A DNA stretch of 64,000 nucleotides, taken from the NCBI RefSeq assembly GCF_001854325.1, contig NZ_CP017754.1:1302001-1366000 (forward strand), written 5' to 3'. Made by a program: the position numbers and the translations under genes. Positions 1-8,765 of the stretch are shown here, piece after piece; the stretch's first letter is position 1; the number at the start of each line of letters is the position of its first letter. The notes beneath the pieces are model-generated. The model worked only from the letters and a program-made list of their open reading frames with translations, searched no databases and had not been told where the DNA came from. Origin of the DNA: Cupriavidus malaysiensis (lineage in GTDB: Bacteria > Pseudomonadota > Gammaproteobacteria > Burkholderiales > Burkholderiaceae).

Positions 1-188
1 TCGGCGCGGCGGTCAAGCAGGGTGTAACTATCGGGGCAGATGTTGTTGTTGGAGCTGGAGCCGTAGTTGTTAGCAATATATCAGATCATGTGATCGCCGT
101 AGGTTGTCCTGCTTCGCCACTACAGTTTTCGAAAAGTGGGAGTTGTGGCGATTTGTCACCTTCGTTGAAAAGAGAGTCAAAATGCTGA
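1..188 (+). CDS. Hexapeptide-repeat acetyltransferase, C-terminal end only (cut by window start)
   Basis: An open frame enters at base 3 and runs to TGA at 186-188. The visible residues show hexapeptide periodicity (VTIGAD, VVVGAGAVV) followed by ISDHVIAVGCPA, which is the last coil and exit segment of left-handed beta-helix acyltransferases such as sugar O- or N-acetyltransferases. The catalytic part lies outside the window, so the substrate is unknown. The stop codon overlaps the start of the downstream aminotransferase (ATG at 182), which suggests translational coupling. In sugar biosynthesis an aminotransferase followed by an N-acetyltransferase makes N-acylated amino sugars for O-antigen, and this pairing fits that role. 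Base composition is clearly less GC-rich than most of the window. Confidence 0.75.
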   Translation, partial: GAAVKQGVTIGADVVVGAGAVVVSNISDHVIAVGCPASPLQFSKSGSCGDLSPSLKRESKC

Positions 189-1357
189 ATACGAGTTTCT
201 CGCCTTGGCCAAGTTTTACTCAAGAGGAAGCAGACGCTGTCAAGGATGTTCTGGTTTCGAATAGAGTCAACTATTGGACGGGAAGTATTTGTCGTGATTT
301 TGAAAGGGAGTTCGCTGAATGGGTCGGTGTCGCCTATTCTGTTGCGCTCGCAAACGGGACTCTCGCTTTGGACGTCGCTCTCAGAGCCCTCGGTATTGGC
401 GAAGGCGATGAGGTTATTGTAACAAGCAGGACATTCCTAGCATCGGTGTCAAGCATCGTGCTTGCAGGCGCGGTTCCAGTTTTTGCAGATGTTGATGCTG
501 ATAGTCAGAATATAACGGCGGAAACAATTTCTCGCGTTATCACGGAACGGACGAAAGCAGTGATATGTGTTCATCTCGCCGGTTGGCCATGCGACATGGA
601 CCCGATTATGAGTTTGGCACGAGAGCGCGGCCTCAAAGTGATCGAGGATTGTGCTCAGGCGCACGGTGCAAAGTACAAAGGGCGATCGGTGGGCTCCATT
701 GGGGATATCGGAGCCTGGTCTTTTTGTCAGGACAAAATCATGACTACCGGAGGCGAGGGTGGCATGGTTACGACTAATGACAAAGAGCTATGGGCCAGTA
801 TGTGGTCCTTTAAGGATCACGGGAAAAGCTGGGAGGCTGTTTATGAGCGGGAGCATCCAGCTGGCTTCCGATGGGTTCACGATTCGTTCGGCACAAACTG
901 GCGCATGATGGAGATGCAGGCGACGATTGGTCGTATCCAGTTGAGGCGAATGGCGGAGTGGACAAGTCTGCGCACAAGCAATGCGATATCGCTGGCCCAT
1001 AGCCTTTTGGAATGTCCCGCAGTGAGAGTCCCACTTCCTCCGGTGCAAATGCAGCACGCTTGGTACAAGTTTTATGCATTTGTTGAGCCCGATGTGTTGG
1101 CCTCTGACTGGAGCCGAGATAGGATTATGGCCGAAATTAATAATCAGGGTGTTCCATGTTATTCGGGTTCTTGCTCAGAAGTTTATCTTGAGAAGGCATT
1201 TGATGGTACAGGTTGGCGACCGTCTGAGCGCTTGGCCGTTGCGAGGGAATTAGGAGAGACGAGCCTAATGTTTCTGATTCACCCAACGCTGACGGAGGCT
1301 GAGATTGGTCGGGCCGGCGAGGTCGCGCGGAAGGTTTTGAATTCCGCCATGCGGTAG
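182..1357 (+). CDS. DegT/DnrJ/EryC1/StrS-family PLP-dependent sugar aminotransferase
   Basis: This 391-residue protein is the usual length for nucleotide-sugar aminotransferases, which transfer an amino group from glutamate to a keto-sugar nucleotide in the cytoplasm. The visible family features are the N-terminal YWTG substrate loop, the ANGT phosphate-binding turn, the IEDCAQAHGA motif with the PLP-pairing Asp near residue 156, and the Schiff-base Lys near residue 185 in a QDK-IMTTGGEGG context. I chose ATG 182 because it follows a purine-rich GAAAAGAGAG stretch, overlaps the upstream acetyltransferase stop, and gives a family-typical N-terminus. An upstream in-frame ATG at 104 would add 26 unlikely residues. 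The gene is less GC-rich than the following rfb genes, as expected for horizontally exchanged O-antigen DNA. The exact sugar is not known. Confidence 0.9.
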   Translation: MLNTSFSPWPSFTQEEADAVKDVLVSNRVNYWTGSICRDFEREFAEWVGVAYSVALANGTLALDVALRALGIGEGDEVIVTSRTFLASVSSIVLAGAVPVFADVDADSQNITAETISRVITERTKAVICVHLAGWPCDMDPIMSLARERGLKVIEDCAQAHGAKYKGRSVGSIGDIGAWSFCQDKIMTTGGEGGMVTTNDKELWASMWSFKDHGKSWEAVYEREHPAGFRWVHDSFGTNWRMMEMQATIGRIQLRRMAEWTSLRTSNAISLAHSLLECPAVRVPLPPVQMQHAWYKFYAFVEPDVLASDWSRDRIMAEINNQGVPCYSGSCSEVYLEKAFDGTGWRPSERLAVARELGETSLMFLIHPTLTEAEIGRAGEVARKVLNSAMR

Positions 1358-1663
1358 CTCGTTCGCTGAGCGATGTTTGGAGTATTGAGAGGTGAGATGT
1401 GGTTGGGAGATCTGAGCATGGTCACATCCATGTAGACATCGCGAATACTTCCCCTTAAGCGCGGTTCCCACTGTGTGCGGGCGGATTTGTCTAGAGGTCG
1501 CTAGCACTTTACGGAGTTGTGACAGATTCCTAATTACACTCCTTTCGTTGGATAGGAATTCGCTTGTGATGGAAGTAACCTCGCGGTTCACAAGTTATAG
1601 AGGCTGACTGTGGTAGACGAGAGCAAGCATCTCTTAAATATTTCAAATAGTAGGAGCAAAGAG
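1358..1663. other. Intergenic region between aminotransferase gene and rfbB
   Basis: About 300 relatively AT-rich bases with no convincing reading frame. The segment probably carries the rfbB promoter or a read-through spacer. The in-frame GTG at 1610, with AGAGG at 1599-1603, lies in this stretch and is an alternative rfbB start. Confidence 0.5.
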
Positions 1664-2728
1664 TTGTCCTATATCTTCGTAACGGGCGGGGCGGGGTTCA
1701 TCGGTGCGAACTTCGTGCTCGGCTGGCTGCGTGACACAGGCGCGGATGCCGTCGTCAACATCGACAAGCTGACCTACGCAGGCAACCGCAAGACGCTCGC
1801 CTCGCTGGAAGGCGACGCACGCCATGTGTTCTCGCAGACCGATATCTGCGATCGCGAGGCGATCGACCGCCTGTTTGCTGCCTACCGTCCGCGCGCGGTC
1901 GTGCATTTCGCCGCCGAGAGCCATGTGGACCGCTCCATCCATGGCCCGGCCGAGTTCATCCAGACCAATATCGTCGGCACCTTCACGCTGCTGGAGGCCA
2001 CGCGCGCCTACTGGGGCGCGCTCGACGCCGATGCCAAGGCGGCCTTCCGCTTCCTGCATGTCTCCACCGACGAGGTGTTCGGCTCGCTGAGCCCTACCGA
2101 CCCGCAGTTCTCGGAGACCACGGCTTACGCACCCAACAGCCCGTACTCGGCCTCCAAGGCGGCCTCAGACCATCTGGTGCGCGCCTACCACCACACCTAC
2201 GGGCTGCCGGTGCTGACAACCAACTGCTCGAACAACTACGGCCCGTACCACTTCCCCGAGAAGCTGATCCCGCTGATGATCGCCAACGCGCTCGCGGGCA
2301 AGCCCCTGCCGGTGTACGGCGACGGGCTCAACGTGCGCGACTGGCTCTATGTGGGCGACCACTGCGCGGCCATCCGCGAAGTGCTGGCACGCGGCCGCCT
2401 GGGCGAGACCTACAACGTCGGCGGCTGGAACGAGAAGACCAACCTCGACGTGGTGCACACCCTGTGCGACCTGCTGGACGAGCTCAAGCCGCGCGCGGCC
2501 GGCTCCTACCGGGATCAGATCACCTTCGTCAAGGACCGCCCGGGCCATGACCGGCGCTACGCCATCGACGCCCGCAAGCTCGAGCGCGAACTGGGCTGGA
2601 AGCCGGCCGAGACCTTCGAGACCGGCCTGCGCAAGACCGTGCAGTGGTATCTGGACAACCAGGCCTGGGTGCAGGATGTGATGTCGGGGGAATACCGCAA
2701 CTGGGTAGCCAAGCAATATGCAGCTTAA
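1664..2728 (+). CDS. rfbB: dTDP-glucose 4,6-dehydratase
   Basis: It converts dTDP-glucose to dTDP-4-keto-6-deoxyglucose, the second step of dTDP-L-rhamnose synthesis. This extended SDR enzyme shows the Rossmann motif TGGAGFIG at residues 7-14, STDEVFG with Asp136/Glu137, and the Tyr161-x3-Lys165 pair (YSASK). The start is ambiguous. TTG 1664 has AGGAG at 1652-1656 with a 7-base spacer and gives 354 residues, the normal length. GTG 1610 (AGAGG at 1599-1603) would give 372 residues with an unusual AT-rich leader peptide. I prefer 1664. The gene overlaps rfbD by 11 bases, so the pair is an operon. GC content jumps sharply compared with the preceding gene. Confidence 0.93.
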   Translation: MSYIFVTGGAGFIGANFVLGWLRDTGADAVVNIDKLTYAGNRKTLASLEGDARHVFSQTDICDREAIDRLFAAYRPRAVVHFAAESHVDRSIHGPAEFIQTNIVGTFTLLEATRAYWGALDADAKAAFRFLHVSTDEVFGSLSPTDPQFSETTAYAPNSPYSASKAASDHLVRAYHHTYGLPVLTTNCSNNYGPYHFPEKLIPLMIANALAGKPLPVYGDGLNVRDWLYVGDHCAAIREVLARGRLGETYNVGGWNEKTNLDVVHTLCDLLDELKPRAAGSYRDQITFVKDRPGHDRRYAIDARKLERELGWKPAETFETGLRKTVQWYLDNQAWVQDVMSGEYRNWVAKQYAA

Positions 2729-3635
2729 GGCTTCCCGCATCCCCACACTCCTTGTCACCGGTTGTAACGGCCAGGTCGGATTCGAGCTGCGCCGCAGCCT
2801 CGCGCCGCTGGGCCGGGTGGTCGCACTGGACCGCTCCGGCTGCGACCTGTCGCGTCCGGACGAGATCCGCCGGCGCGTGCGCGAACTGCGGCCGGACGTG
2901 ATCGTCAACCCGGCGGCCTACACGGCGGTGGACAAGGCCGAAGCCGACGCCGAGACAGCCTTCGCCATCAATGCGACCGCGGCCGGCGTGCTGGCCGAGG
3001 AAGCCAAGGTGCTCGGCAGCCTGCTGGTGCACTACTCGACCGACTACGTCTTCGACGGCCGCAAGGAAGGCCCCTACGTCGAGACCGATGCGGTAGCGCC
3101 GCAGTCCGTCTACGGCAAGAGCAAGCTGGCCGGTGAACTGGCCGTCGCGGCGACCGGCGCGGCGGCGCTGGTGCTGCGCACCTGCTGGGTGGCCGGCGCG
3201 CATGGCGGCAACTTCGCCAAGACCATGCTCAAGCTGGCGCGCGAGCGCGACAGCCTGCGCGTGATCGCCGACCAGTTCGGCGCGCCCACCACGGCCGCAT
3301 TGATTGCCGACGTGACCGCGCAGATCATCGCGCGGCACTGGCTGTTCGGCGAGCGCGCAGAGTTTGCCGGCGGCATCTACCACCTGGCCGCGGCCGGAGA
3401 GACGAGCTGGCATGGCTACGCCAGCGAGGTGGTCCGCTATGCCGCCGCCAAGGGCGTCGAACTCAAGGTGGACCCGGCGGCCATCGAGGCGATCCCGGCG
3501 ACCGCCTACCCGCTGCCGGCGCCGCGCCCGTCCAACTCGCGGCTGGATACGGGCAAGCTGCGCGAGACCTTCGGCATCTATCTTCCGGATTGGCAGCAGG
3601 GTGTCCATCTCCTGCTCGATCAGATTCTTACCTAA
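2718..3635 (+). CDS. rfbD: dTDP-4-dehydrorhamnose reductase
   Basis: This is the last step of dTDP-L-rhamnose synthesis, NAD(P)H-dependent reduction of dTDP-4-keto-L-rhamnose. The 305-residue protein has the N-terminal GCNGQVG nucleotide-binding loop, the [11 protein letters not shown] motif, STDYVFDG, and the catalytic Tyr132-x3-Lys136 (YGKSK), all typical of RmlD. The start ATG lies inside the end of rfbB, which points to coupled translation. Codon use is strongly GC-biased, like the chromosome core and unlike the aminotransferase upstream. Confidence 0.95.
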   Translation: MQLKASRIPTLLVTGCNGQVGFELRRSLAPLGRVVALDRSGCDLSRPDEIRRRVRELRPDVIVNPAAYTAVDKAEADAETAFAINATAAGVLAEEAKVLGSLLVHYSTDYVFDGRKEGPYVETDAVAPQSVYGKSKLAGELAVAATGAAALVLRTCWVAGAHGGNFAKTMLKLARERDSLRVIADQFGAPTTAALIADVTAQIIARHWLFGERAEFAGGIYHLAAAGETSWHGYASEVVRYAAAKGVELKVDPAAIEAIPATAYPLPAPRPSNSRLDTGKLRETFGIYLPDWQQGVHLLLDQILT

Positions 3636-3645
3636 ACAGAACACC

Positions 3646-4524
3646 ATGCGCAAAGGCATTATCCTGGCCGGTGGCTCCGGCACCCGGCTTTACCCCATCA
3701 CGCGGTCTGTCTCCAAGCAACTGCTGCCAGTGTACGACAAGCCGATGATCTACTATCCGCTGTCCACGCTGATGCTGGCAGGGATCCGCGACATCCTGGT
3801 GATTTCCACGCCGGAAGACACGCCGCGCTTTGCGGACATGCTGGGCGATGGCAGCAAGTGGGGCATCAACCTGCAGTACGCGGTGCAGCCCAGTCCCGAC
3901 GGGCTGGCGCAGGCCTTCATCATCGGCCGTGACTTCATCGGCAACGATCCGTCCACGCTGATCCTGGGCGATAACATCTTCCATGGTCACGATCTAGTGC
4001 GCCAACTGGAGAGCGCCGCTGGCCAGCAAAGCGGCGCCACGGTGTTCGCCTATCACGTGCACGATCCGGAGCGTTATGGCGTCGTGGAGTTCGATGCCGG
4101 CTTTCGTGCTCTGTCGCTGGAGGAGAAGCCGGTCAAGCCGCGCTCGAACTACGCGGTCACAGGTCTGTACTTCTACGACAAGCAAGTATGTGATATCGCA
4201 GCCGACATTCAGCCGTCGGCGCGTGGAGAGTTGGAGATCACCGACGTTAACAAGTGCTACTTAGAGATGGGGCAGCTCAACGTCGAAATCATGGGTCGTG
4301 GCTATGCTTGGCTGGATACGGGTACGCACGATTCCCTGCTCGAGGCGGCCAGCTTCATTGCGACACTGCAGAATCGGCAAGGCCTGATGGTGGCTTGTCC
4401 AGAGGAGATTGCGTATCGGTCTAAGTGGATCAGTGCTGAGCAGGTGGAGACACTGGCTCGGCCGCTGGCCAAAAACGGGTACGGCCGATATCTGCAGCGC
4501 ATCGTTTCGGAAGTGGTTAGATAA
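3646..4524 (+). CDS. rfbA: Glucose-1-phosphate thymidylyltransferase
   Basis: It forms dTDP-glucose from dTTP and glucose-1-phosphate, the committed step to dTDP-rhamnose. The 292-residue protein begins [15 protein letters not shown], the nucleotidyltransferase signature. It continues with [16 protein letters not shown] and the metal/sugar-binding LGDNIFHG and EKP segments, and [13 protein letters not shown] near the C-terminus. Length and motifs match the short RmlA type. I chose ATG 3646 because it gives this exact N-terminus 10 bases after the rfbD stop; the open frame extends further upstream only as a shadow over rfbD. The second half of the gene is noticeably less GC-rich than the first half, a possible recombination junction. 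Confidence 0.96.
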   Translation: MRKGIILAGGSGTRLYPITRSVSKQLLPVYDKPMIYYPLSTLMLAGIRDILVISTPEDTPRFADMLGDGSKWGINLQYAVQPSPDGLAQAFIIGRDFIGNDPSTLILGDNIFHGHDLVRQLESAAGQQSGATVFAYHVHDPERYGVVEFDAGFRALSLEEKPVKPRSNYAVTGLYFYDKQVCDIAADIQPSARGELEITDVNKCYLEMGQLNVEIMGRGYAWLDTGTHDSLLEAASFIATLQNRQGLMVACPEEIAYRSKWISAEQVETLARPLAKNGYGRYLQRIVSEVVR

Positions 4525-4541
4525 TAGGCAGGAAGACTGTT

Positions 4542-5090
4542 ATGAACTTGACCATCATTCCGACGGCGATTCCTGATGTGTTGATCTTTGAGCCGAAGGT
4601 ATTTGGCGATGCACGCGGCTTCTTTATGGAGAGCTTCAACGCGCGCCAGTTCGAGCAGGCCACCGGCCTAAAGCGAGAGTTCGTTCAGGATAACCACTCC
4701 CGTTCGGCCCGCAATGTGCTTCGGGGCTTACACTACCAGATTCAGCATCCGCAGGGCAAGTTGGTGCGCGTGGTGGCTGGCGAAGTCTTCGATGTGGCAG
4801 TCGACCTGCGGAAGAGCTCGCCGACTTTCAGAAAATGGGTAGGCGTAACGCTGTCGGATGAGAACAAACGGCAGTTATGGGTGCCGGAGGGTTTTGCGCA
4901 CGGCTTTGTAGTGATCTCTGAAGCGGCGGAGTTTCTGTATAAAACTACAGACTATTGGTATCCAGAATATGAGTGTAGTTTGCATTGGAACGATCCCGAA
5001 CTGGGCATCGAATGGCCTACCGATGCGCCATCTTTGTCGAGCAAAGATCAGAAAGGTGTGAAATTTTCCGAATGCACTTGTTTTGAGTGA
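4542..5090 (+). CDS. rfbC: dTDP-4-dehydrorhamnose 3,5-epimerase
   Basis: It epimerises C3 and C5 of dTDP-4-keto-6-deoxyglucose. The 182-residue cupin-type protein has the usual length. Visible signatures are PKVFGDARGFFMESFN near the start, VQDNHS-S, the LRGLHYQ motif with the catalytic His64, GKLVRV-GEVFDVAVD, and the WVPEGFAHGF segment that closes the barrel. AGGAAG at 4529-4534 is the likely ribosome-binding site. It completes the rfbBDAC set. Composition is lower in GC than rfbB and rfbD, resembling the aminotransferase gene. A decayed IS element starts directly downstream. Confidence 0.95.
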   Translation: MNLTIIPTAIPDVLIFEPKVFGDARGFFMESFNARQFEQATGLKREFVQDNHSRSARNVLRGLHYQIQHPQGKLVRVVAGEVFDVAVDLRKSSPTFRKWVGVTLSDENKRQLWVPEGFAHGFVVISEAAEFLYKTTDYWYPEYECSLHWNDPELGIEWPTDAPSLSSKDQKGVKFSECTCFE

Positions 5091-5134
5091 GGTGGGTACA
5101 ATCTGCTGTGAAAGACTAGATTTAATCTGACAGT

Positions 5135-5158
5135 GGTTGGTTTCTCGGTTGGTTTCTC
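5135..5158 (+). repeat. Tandem duplication of a 12-base unit inside the IS481 left end
   Basis: GGTTGGTTTCTC occurs twice back to back (5135-5146 and 5147-5158), directly inside the left terminal repeat of the IS481 remnant. This may be a replication-slippage product. Confidence 0.8.
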
Positions 5159-5161
5159 GAG

Positions 5162-5212
5162 CCGCTGCACCGCGACGCCGAGGGCGTAGCCCGAAGCGTC
5201 GCGGTGCAGCGG
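5162..5212. repeat. Long perfect inverted repeat (hairpin) in the transposase leader
   Basis: The 17-base arms are perfectly complementary (5162-5178, CCGCTGCACCGCGACGC; 5196-5212). They flank a 17-base loop that itself contains GGGC-GTA-GCCC. The structure ends 19 bases before the transposase start codon. In RNA it would form a very stable hairpin, which could limit read-through transcription or transposase translation. Confidence 0.85.
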
Positions 5213-5231
5213 GATTCGCAAGGAGTCCGCC

Positions 5232-6247
5232 ATGATTCAGGAACAGAAAGTCATCCGCGCCAAGGTCGGCATACTCGAACTGGCTCGGCAATTGGGCAAT
5301 GTCCGCCAGGCCTTCCGTGTGATGGTCTATTCGCGCGACAGCTTCTACCGCTTCAAGGAGTTGTACGATCGGGGCGGTGGGGCGGCACTGCAGGAGATCT
5401 CACGGCGTCGCCCGTTGCTCAAGAACCGCGTCGATCCCGAAGTAGAGAGCGCAGTGGTGAATCTGGCGTTGGAATTGCCCGCCTGCGGTCAGGTCCGAAT
5501 TGCCAACGAAGTTCTCGGCATGCCTTGCATGTCTCGCCACAGGGAGTTCGCAGCATCTGGCTACGCCACGACCTCGAGACCATGAAAAAGCGCCTGAAGG
5601 CGCTGGAAGCCAAGTCGGCCCAGGAAGGGCTGGTACTGACCGAGGCGCAGTTGGCCGCGCTCGAGCGCGCCAGGCTGGAGAAGGAAACTAGCGGTGAATT
5701 CGAGTCCGAGTGCCCCAGTTACTGCGGTGCCCAGGACCCCTTCTACGTGGGCACCCTCAAGGGCGTTGGCCGCGTCTACCAGCAGACCTTCGTCGACACC
5801 TATTCGAAGGTGGCCTTCGCCAAGCTCTATGACCGCAAGACACCGCTGCCGGCGGCCGACCTGCTCAACGATCGTGTGCTGCCATTCTTCGACGGTCACG
5901 GCATTCCGCTCGCGCGGGTGCTGACCGTGCGGCAATCCGGAGCACCACGAGTACGAGCTCTATCTGGCCGTGGAGAACATCGACAATACCCGCACGCGGG
6001 CCAGGTCACCACAGACCAGGGGCATCGTGGAGCGATTGCACAAGACCATGCTCAACGAGTCTACCGGGTTGCCTTTCGCAGGAAGGTCTATGAATCGATC
6101 CCAGCCTTGCAGGAAGACCTCGACACCTAGCTTGACCAGTACAACAACGAGCCCGAACATCAAGGACGATGGTGCTATGGCAAGACACCAATGCGCACCT
6201 TTCTTGACTCGCTAGAACTCGCCAAGGAAAAGCTCGTCCCTCATTGA
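5232..6247 (+). pseudogene. IS481-family transposase, broken by frameshifts, a deletion and an internal stop
   Basis: The N-terminus ([18 protein letters not shown]...) has the helix-turn-helix of this transposase family, as I remember it from Ralstonia/Cupriavidus. After about residue 100 the frame breaks. The middle part ([20 protein letters not shown] through [34 protein letters not shown]) continues in another frame with the DDE-domain YVGT-KG-GRVYQQT-VDTYS motif. A third frame carries [19 protein letters not shown] and [18 protein letters not shown]. The end ([13 protein letters not shown]...LDT, then a stop, then YNNEPEHQGRWCYGKTPM) returns to the second frame. At least three frame changes plus the in-frame stop near 6128 make it inactive. 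AAGGAG precedes the original ATG. Its main value is as a marker of past rearrangement. Confidence 0.9.
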
Positions 6248-6310
6248 ATCGGTGGATGCCGATTCAGCAGTCCAGCCACATGTCAGATCGAGTCATAGCT
6301 AATACACATC

Positions 6311-6418
6311 GCCAAATTGCTCAACGGCCGACCTCGTCAGACCCTCGGCTGGGATACGCCCGAGGAAGCAATGGCCAAGGAGCCGGAACTCAATGGATTT
6401 GCTAAGCGTTGCACTTGA
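6311..6418 (+). pseudogene. IS30-family transposase, C-terminal scrap
   Basis: A 35-codon frame ending at TGA 6416-6418 reads KLLNGRPRQTLGWDTPEEA-MAKE. This is the characteristic C-terminal segment of IS30-type integrases (LN-RPRKTLG--TP-E). Nothing upstream is recognisable because the IS481 remnant begins or ends there. It is therefore the remains of a second, older element truncated by the IS481 insertion or by deletion. Confidence 0.75.
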
Positions 6419-6446
6419 TTCTTGAGACCGCCGGCTCACACCAATG

Positions 6447-6480
6447 AAAAAGCCATCCCTTAGGGATGGCCTTTTCTTTT
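6447..6480. terminator. Bidirectional rho-independent terminator
   Basis: An 8-base stem, GCCATCCC (6452-6459) with GGGATGGC (6463-6470), is followed on the + strand by CTTTTCTTTTT and on the - strand by TTTTTC. It can therefore stop transcription from both sides. It lies 13 bases beyond the stop codon of the - strand dehydratase gene and downstream of the + strand transposase remains. Confidence 0.9.
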
Positions 6481-6492
6481 TAACAAAGAACC

Positions 6493-8505
6493 CTAGGCTG
6501 CTTGGTTCGCTTCGACTGCTTGTGCCGGGTGACCATTGCTAGCCTGATTATCGAATCTGTTCAATCCGATTGGCAGGGGCGCGAGCGCATGCGAAGGCTT
6601 GCTCCGCACCGGCTTGGCTAGGCGACCTTCCAGCGACGAATACGGCGCATACTCAGTCACCAGCGCCTGCACCATCGTCTGGATCTTCAACTGATCCCGA
6701 CTATCGCACGCCGCAAACAGCGCCGCCAGCTTGTCCTGCAGTTCCGTCTCAGACAAGCGATGTTCGCGCGAACACATGATCCGTTCATGCGAGCTCGGCG
6801 TGACCTCTCCACCGATCAGCAGTTCTTCATAGAGTTTCTCGCCGGGACGCAGGCCCACCACCTTGATCTCGATGTCGCCGTGCGGGTTGTTTTCCGTCTT
6901 TTCGCGCAGCCCGGACATTTCGATCATGGTGCGTGCCAGGTCGACGATGCGCACCGGTTCGCCCATGTCCAGCACGAAGACTTCGCCGCCCTTGGCCATA
7001 GCGCCGGCCTGGATGACAAGCTGGGCGGCTTCGGGGATCAGCATGAAGTAGCGGATCACGTCCTGGTGGGTGATGGTGATCGGCCCGCCGTTCTGGATCT
7101 GCTGGCGGAACAGCGGTACCACCGAGCCGGAGGAGCCGAGCACGTTGCCGAAGCGCACCATGGAGAAGACGGTGCGGGTGTTGCGGCGCGCAGCGGCGGC
7201 CTGGAACACCAGTTCGGCGATGCGCTTGCTGGCGCCCATCACATTGGTGGGGCGCACGGCCTTGTCGGTCGAGACCAGCACGCAGGTTTCCACGCTGTAG
7301 CGGTCGGCGATTTCGGCCACGACGGCGGTGCCCAGCACGTTGTTGCGGATGCCTTCGGCCATATTGCTTTCGACCAGGGGCACGTGCTTGTAGGCGGCGG
7401 CGTGGTAGATGGTGTCGACGCAGTTGCCTTGCACCGCCGATTCCACCGCTTCGCTGTCGCAGACGGAGCCGATCTTGGCGACCAGGCGCAGGTTGGGGAA
7501 GCTGTGGCGCAGTTCCTGCTCGATGGTGTACAGCGCGTACTCGGAGTGGTCGAACAGCACCAGCCTGCGTGGGCCCTGGCTGGCGATCTGGCGGCACAGT
7601 TCGCTGCCGATGGAGCCGCCGGCGCCGGTCACCATGACGGTCTTGGCGTGCGTGCACTTGGCGAACAGGCGGTGCTCGGGCGGTACCGGCTCGCGGCCGA
7701 GCAGGTCTTCGACCTTGATGTCGCGGATGGACTGGGTGGTGATGCGGCCGTCCACCAGTTCGAGCAGCGTGGGCAGCGTGCGGACCTTGATGTGGAGCGC
7801 GCGCAGCGAGTCGACGATCTGGCGGCGGCGGCCGGGCGAGCTGGAGGGCAGGGCGAGCACGACTTCGTCGATGCTGCGCCGGTCGATCTGCTCGGCCAGC
7901 TTGCCGGCGAAGTGCACGGGCAGGCCGGCCACGATCTTGTTGTTGAGGCTGGGATCGTGGTCGAAGAAGCAGACCGGGGTGTAGTCGCTGCTGGCGCGCA
8001 TGGCGATGGCCAGCTGGAAACCGGCTTCACCGGCGCCGAAGATGGCGATGCGCTTGGCGGCACCGGCGTCGCGGGCGCTGGCCGGTTGCAGGCGCAGCAG
8101 CGAGCGGGCGAGCAGGCGCGAGGCCACCACGTAGGCGAAGGCGACGAACCAGTAGATCAGCAGGCCGGTGCGCGGCAGCGCTTCGCTGCTGATCAGGAAG
8201 GACAGGCTGTAGGTGCTGAGCAGCAGCGTGCCCAGGCTGACGCCGGTCACCCACAGGACCTTGAGGTCCATGTACCGCACCACGGAACGGTAGAGGCCGC
8301 TGAGGTAGAAGACCGGCAGCGTGAGGGCGGCGATGATGAGCGGTGGCATCAGGCCGTACTGCTGGACGAGGTCAAAATTGCCACGGCGCAGCACGAGCGC
8401 CAGCATGAAGCACAGCGGCAGCGCTATCACATCGGTGGCCACCATCAGCGCCATCTTCTGGGGCCGTGGCAGGTTGATCAGTCGCGAAATCAGCATATGT
8501 AGCAT
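6493..8505 (-). CDS. Membrane-bound nucleotide-sugar 4,6-dehydratase (WbpM/CapD/FlaA1-like)
   Basis: Such enzymes make UDP-4-keto-6-deoxy-HexNAc for O-antigen or glycan synthesis. The protein has about 670 residues. Four N-terminal hydrophobic segments fill residues 15-135. A CoA-binding-like Rossmann region follows (IAIFGAGEAG). The SDR catalytic half begins MVTGAGGSIGSE and has YHAAAYKHVPLVE, VLVSTDKAV-PTNVMGASK and FGNVLGSSGSVVP. In the catalytic triad Met replaces Tyr (M-x3-K), as is characteristic of this dehydratase family. The start is ATG 8505, with GGAG 8 bases upstream; the GTG at 8514 sits right on that Shine-Dalgarno and is less likely. In Burkholderiales this gene type often closes O-antigen loci, which matches its place here. 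The C-terminal 50 residues are a low-complexity tail. Confidence 0.93.
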   Translation of the reverse strand: MLHMLISRLINLPRPQKMALMVATDVIALPLCFMLALVLRRGNFDLVQQYGLMPPLIIAALTLPVFYLSGLYRSVVRYMDLKVLWVTGVSLGTLLLSTYSLSFLISSEALPRTGLLIYWFVAFAYVVASRLLARSLLRLQPASARDAGAAKRIAIFGAGEAGFQLAIAMRASSDYTPVCFFDHDPSLNNKIVAGLPVHFAGKLAEQIDRRSIDEVVLALPSSSPGRRRQIVDSLRALHIKVRTLPTLLELVDGRITTQSIRDIKVEDLLGREPVPPEHRLFAKCTHAKTVMVTGAGGSIGSELCRQIASQGPRRLVLFDHSEYALYTIEQELRHSFPNLRLVAKIGSVCDSEAVESAVQGNCVDTIYHAAAYKHVPLVESNMAEGIRNNVLGTAVVAEIADRYSVETCVLVSTDKAVRPTNVMGASKRIAELVFQAAAARRNTRTVFSMVRFGNVLGSSGSVVPLFRQQIQNGGPITITHQDVIRYFMLIPEAAQLVIQAGAMAKGGEVFVLDMGEPVRIVDLARTMIEMSGLREKTENNPHGDIEIKVVGLRPGEKLYEELLIGGEVTPSSHERIMCSREHRLSETELQDKLAALFAACDSRDQLKIQTMVQALVTEYAPYSSLEGRLAKPVRSKPSHALAPLPIGLNRFDNQASNGHPAQAVEANQAA

Positions 8506-8686
8506 ACCAGTCACTCCGCTTTGGCCTGGGAAGACGCCAGGACGCCATGCGGTTGCCGGCTGGGAACCCGGGCGGTGGTCTGGTCCGCTGTGTTACCGAG
8601 TTCAAGGTTCATTGCGAGCTCCTAAACGTCCCTGCTGCCGCTTGACCCGGCGGCAGCTGGTGGATAAAACCCCCCGTTTAAGAAAA

Positions 8687-8711
8687 GGGCGAGAAGTCAA
8701 CTTCTTTGCCC
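8687..8711. promoter_or_regulatory. Dyad/hairpin in the leader of the dehydratase gene
   Basis: GGGC-GA-GAAGT-CA-ACTTC-TTT-GCCC forms an interrupted inverted repeat. It sits in the relatively AT-rich stretch about 180-205 bases upstream of the dehydratase start. It could be a leader hairpin or an operator. No function can be assigned from sequence alone. Confidence 0.4.
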
Positions 8712-8739
8712 GATCTGTCATACCGCTCTTTCTGATGGC

Positions 8740-8765
8740 GATAAGACAATAATGTCATTTTTATC
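8740..8765. promoter_or_regulatory. AT-rich dyad, candidate operator
   Basis: GATAA-GACA-ATAA-TGTC-ATTT-TTATC is a nested two-arm inverted repeat in a locally AT-rich patch, about 240 bases upstream of the dehydratase gene. The arrangement GACA-N4-TGTC flanked by GATAA/TTATC suggests a dimeric regulator site. The regulator is unknown. Confidence 0.4.

Larger units (their letters stand above)
5106..6300 (+). mobile_element. Decayed IS481-family insertion sequence
   Basis: The element is about 1.2 kb, with a broken transposase gene inside. Imperfect terminal inverted repeats can be matched. The left end is at 5114-5136 (GACTAGAT...TCTGACAGTGG) and the right end at 6276-6294 (CCACATGTCAGAT-CGAGTC). 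The shared core is GACT-GA-TCTGACA-GTGG, with a short indel. The exact outer ends and any target duplication cannot be fixed by eye. The insertion separates rfbC from the dehydratase gene on the other strand and marks the junction between the rhamnose genes and the rest of the locus. Confidence 0.7.
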
